A stretch of DNA of 64,000 bases, taken from Mangrovibrevibacter kandeliae (GTDB taxonomy: Bacteria > Pseudomonadota > Alphaproteobacteria > Rhizobiales > Rhizobiaceae). How positions within the stretch are numbered: the stretch's first letter is position 1; every line of letters starts with the position of its first letter. Below are positions 61,324-64,000 of the stretch, piece after piece. The translations under genes and the position numbers were made by a program. The stretch spans positions 62,001-126,000 of the forward strand of contig NZ_JANIFJ010000001.1 of assembly GCF_024519155.1 (NCBI RefSeq), read 5' to 3'. The notes beneath the pieces are model-generated. The model ran no database searches. It was not told the origin of the DNA and was given only the letters and a program-made list of their open reading frames with translations.

Positions 61324-62199
61324 CGTGCGGCCTCCTTGACCGGCCGGTCCGCCCCGACATTGGTCATCACGGTGTAGAAGACCCAGGACAGCGCGAGGAT
61401 GATCAGGAAGTAGATCAGGCTCATCGCCGCTGCCTCGCCGAGGTTGAACTGCCCGATCGCCAGCTTGACGAGGTCGATCGACAGGAAGGTCGTCGAGTTG
61501 CCGGGGCCGCCGCCGGTGACGACGAAGGGCTCGGTGTAGATCATGAAACTGTCCATGAAGCGCAGGAGCACGGCGATCAGAAGCACCCGGCCCATCTTCG
61601 GCAGCTGGATGTAGCGGAAGACGGCCCAGCGCGAGGCGCCGTCGATCTTGGCGGCCTGGTAGTAGGCGTCGGGGATCGACACGAGCCCGGCGTAGCAGAG
61701 CAGGACGACGAGGCTGGTCCAGTGCCAGACGTCCATCAGGATCACCGTCGCCCAGGCGTCCACCGGATTGGCGACGTAGTTGTAGTCGATGCCCATCGCA
61801 TCGAGGGTGTAGCCGAGGAGCCCGATGTCGGTCCGCCCGAAGACCTGCCAGATCGTGCCGACGACGTTCCACGGGATCAAGAGCGGCAGCGCCATCAGGA
61901 CGAGGCAGACCGACACCCAGACGCCCTTCTTGGGCATCGACAGCGCAACGAGGATGCCGAGCGGCACCTCGATGGCGAGGATGATGGCCGAGAAGAGAAG
62001 GTTGCGGACCAGCGCGTCGTGGAAGCGGTCGGAGGTCAGCATCTCCTTGAACCAGTCGGTGCCGTACCAGAAGAACTGGTTGTTCCCGAAGGTGTCCTGG
62101 AAGGCGTAGTTGACCACCGTCATCAGCGGGATGACGGCCGAGAAGGCGACCAGCACCAGCACCGGCAGCACCAGGAACCAGGCCCGGTTGTTCCAGGTC

Positions 62200-62207
<8 letters not shown>
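61320..62207 (-). CDS. glpP: Glycerol ABC transporter permease GlpP
   Basis: This 295-aa permease is of the MalF/UgpA type without the extra periplasmic domain. It starts MDKTWNNRAWFLVLPVLVLV and has the EAA loop SIPDAYYQAAKIDGASRWAV. It overlaps glpT by 8 nt and glpQ by 4 nt, so the operon is tightly packed. Confidence 0.88.
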
Positions 62208-63291
<1,084 letters not shown>

Positions 63292-63301
63292 CGGCGTCTC
63301 C

Positions 63302-64000
63302 TCAGGCCGCCAGGGCGGCGGGTTCGCCGACGGCGCTGCCGGTGCGATCGAAGACCAGCACCTTGGCCGGATCGAAGGTCAGGCGGACGCGGTCGCCGGT
63401 TTCCACCCGTCGGATGCCGTGGACCAGGGCGACGATGCGCTCGTGGCCGAAATCGGCGTGGATGAAGGTCTCCGAACCCGTGACCTCCGTCAGCGACACG
63501 GTTGCCTCGAATCCTGCGGATTCAGACCCGGCGAGTGTCAGCCGGTGCGGCCGGATGCCTACGAGATAGGCGCCGTCCGCAAGACCGGCATGGGCGGCCG
63601 CGGCCTCGAAGACGAGGCCATCCGGCCCGCTGAAGCGCCGGCCGGCCTTCTCCACTGCGACGACATTCAGCGGCGGGTCAGAGAAGGTGCGCGCCGTCAG
63701 GAGGTCGCGCGGCCGGCGGAACACCGCCGTCGTCTCGCCGAACTGCGTGATGCGGCCCTTCGAGAGGGTGGCGGTGTGGCCGCCGAGGAGGAGGGCCTCC
63801 TGCGGCTCGGTGGTGGCATAGACGAAGATGGCGCCCGTCTCGGCAAAGATCCGCGGCAGTTCCTCGCGCAGTTCCTCGCGCAGCTTGTAGTCCAGATTGG
63901 CGAGCGGCTCGTCGAGCAGCACGAGGTCGGCCTGCTTGACGAGCGCGCGGGCAAGGGCGGTGCGCTGCTGCTGGCCGCCGGAGAGGTTGAGCGGCGTGCG
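63302..64000 (-). CDS. glpS: Glycerol ABC transporter ATPase GlpS, 3' part
   Basis: The gene runs off the window, and its start lies beyond base 64000. The visible ~232 residues begin in front of the signature LSGGQQQRTALARALV and include Walker B VLLDEPLANLDYKLREEL. The switch position is YATTEPQEAL, with Thr-Glu in place of His-Asp. This departs from the normal VTHDQ and mirrors the degenerate signature of GlpT: each partner supplies one intact site. A C-terminal TOBE part (VGIRPHRLTLAGS) follows. glpR/glpD may lie upstream. Confidence 0.88.
   Translation of the reverse strand, partial: RTPLNLSGGQQQRTALARALVKQADLVLLDEPLANLDYKLREELREELPRIFAETGAIFVYATTEPQEALLLGGHTATLSKGRITQFGETTAVFRRPRDLLTARTFSDPPLNVVAVEKAGRRFSGPDGLVFEAAAAHAGLADGAYLVGIRPHRLTLAGSESAGFEATVSLTEVTGSETFIHADFGHERIVALVHGIRRVETGDRVRLTFDPAKVLVFDRTGSAVGEPAALAA

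Overview
The window is about 64 kb of very GC-rich DNA with dense coding and many 4-nt ATGA-type overlaps. Gene content points to an alphaproteobacterium of the Hyphomicrobiales (Rhizobiales). The main markers are an RpoH2-type heat-shock sigma factor behind an EcfG-like promoter, a helicase / S4 / fdxA / carD block, a rhizobial DUF1217 protein, phaR-phaAB beside rpmF, and a GlpSTPQUV-type glycerol ABC transporter. It reads as chromosome. I saw no insertion sequence, phage, CRISPR array or rRNA, and one tRNA.

Region 1 (1-9.4 kb) is trehalose and glucan metabolism: the 3' end of malQ, treY and a thuA-thuB-like pair. It is followed by a conserved hypothetical, an EamA exporter and a 719-aa DUF1217 repeat protein. 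Region 2 (9.5-31.9 kb) is mostly housekeeping. It holds pyruvate carboxylase, an MFS carrier, two tiny DUF3309-type membrane proteins, an ABC exporter, ispG, a lytic transglycosylase, a prenyl synthase, mtgA, rpmF, the PHB genes phaR and phaAB, an SUV3-like helicase with a long tail, an S4 protein, fdxA, carD and rpoH. A 265-bp nested inverted-repeat element follows pyc. Region 3 (31.9-38.2 kb) has an M48 lipoprotein protease and a TPP-riboswitch-controlled thiBPQ operon facing thiN, then tRNA-Arg(CCT).

Region 4 (38.3-48 kb) is a catabolic island. It contains a 3-hydroxyacyl-CoA-type dehydrogenase, two SDR dehydrogenases, a beta-keto acid cleavage enzyme (BKACE), a complete Liv-type ABC transporter and a GntR/FCD regulator. 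Together they look like uptake and thiolytic cleavage of an organic acid that becomes a beta-keto acid; the substrate is unknown. A gene graveyard follows (48.3-48.7 kb) with the C-terminus of a HicB antitoxin and an orphan TOBE domain of a MalK/UgpC-type ATPase.

Region 5 (48.8-58.1 kb) is a second catabolic island. An OccR/NocR-like LysR gene diverges from a polyamine/opine-type ABC transporter. Behind it are a heterotrimeric opine/D-amino-acid dehydrogenase (beta, gamma, alpha genes), a further DadA-like oxidase and a RidA imine deaminase. The logic is import of an N-substituted or D-amino acid, oxidation to an imine, and imine hydrolysis. Region 6 (58.3-64 kb, minus strand) is the glycerol ABC transporter operon glpS(partial)-T-P-Q-U-V.

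All functions come from reading motifs and families by eye; no database search was run.
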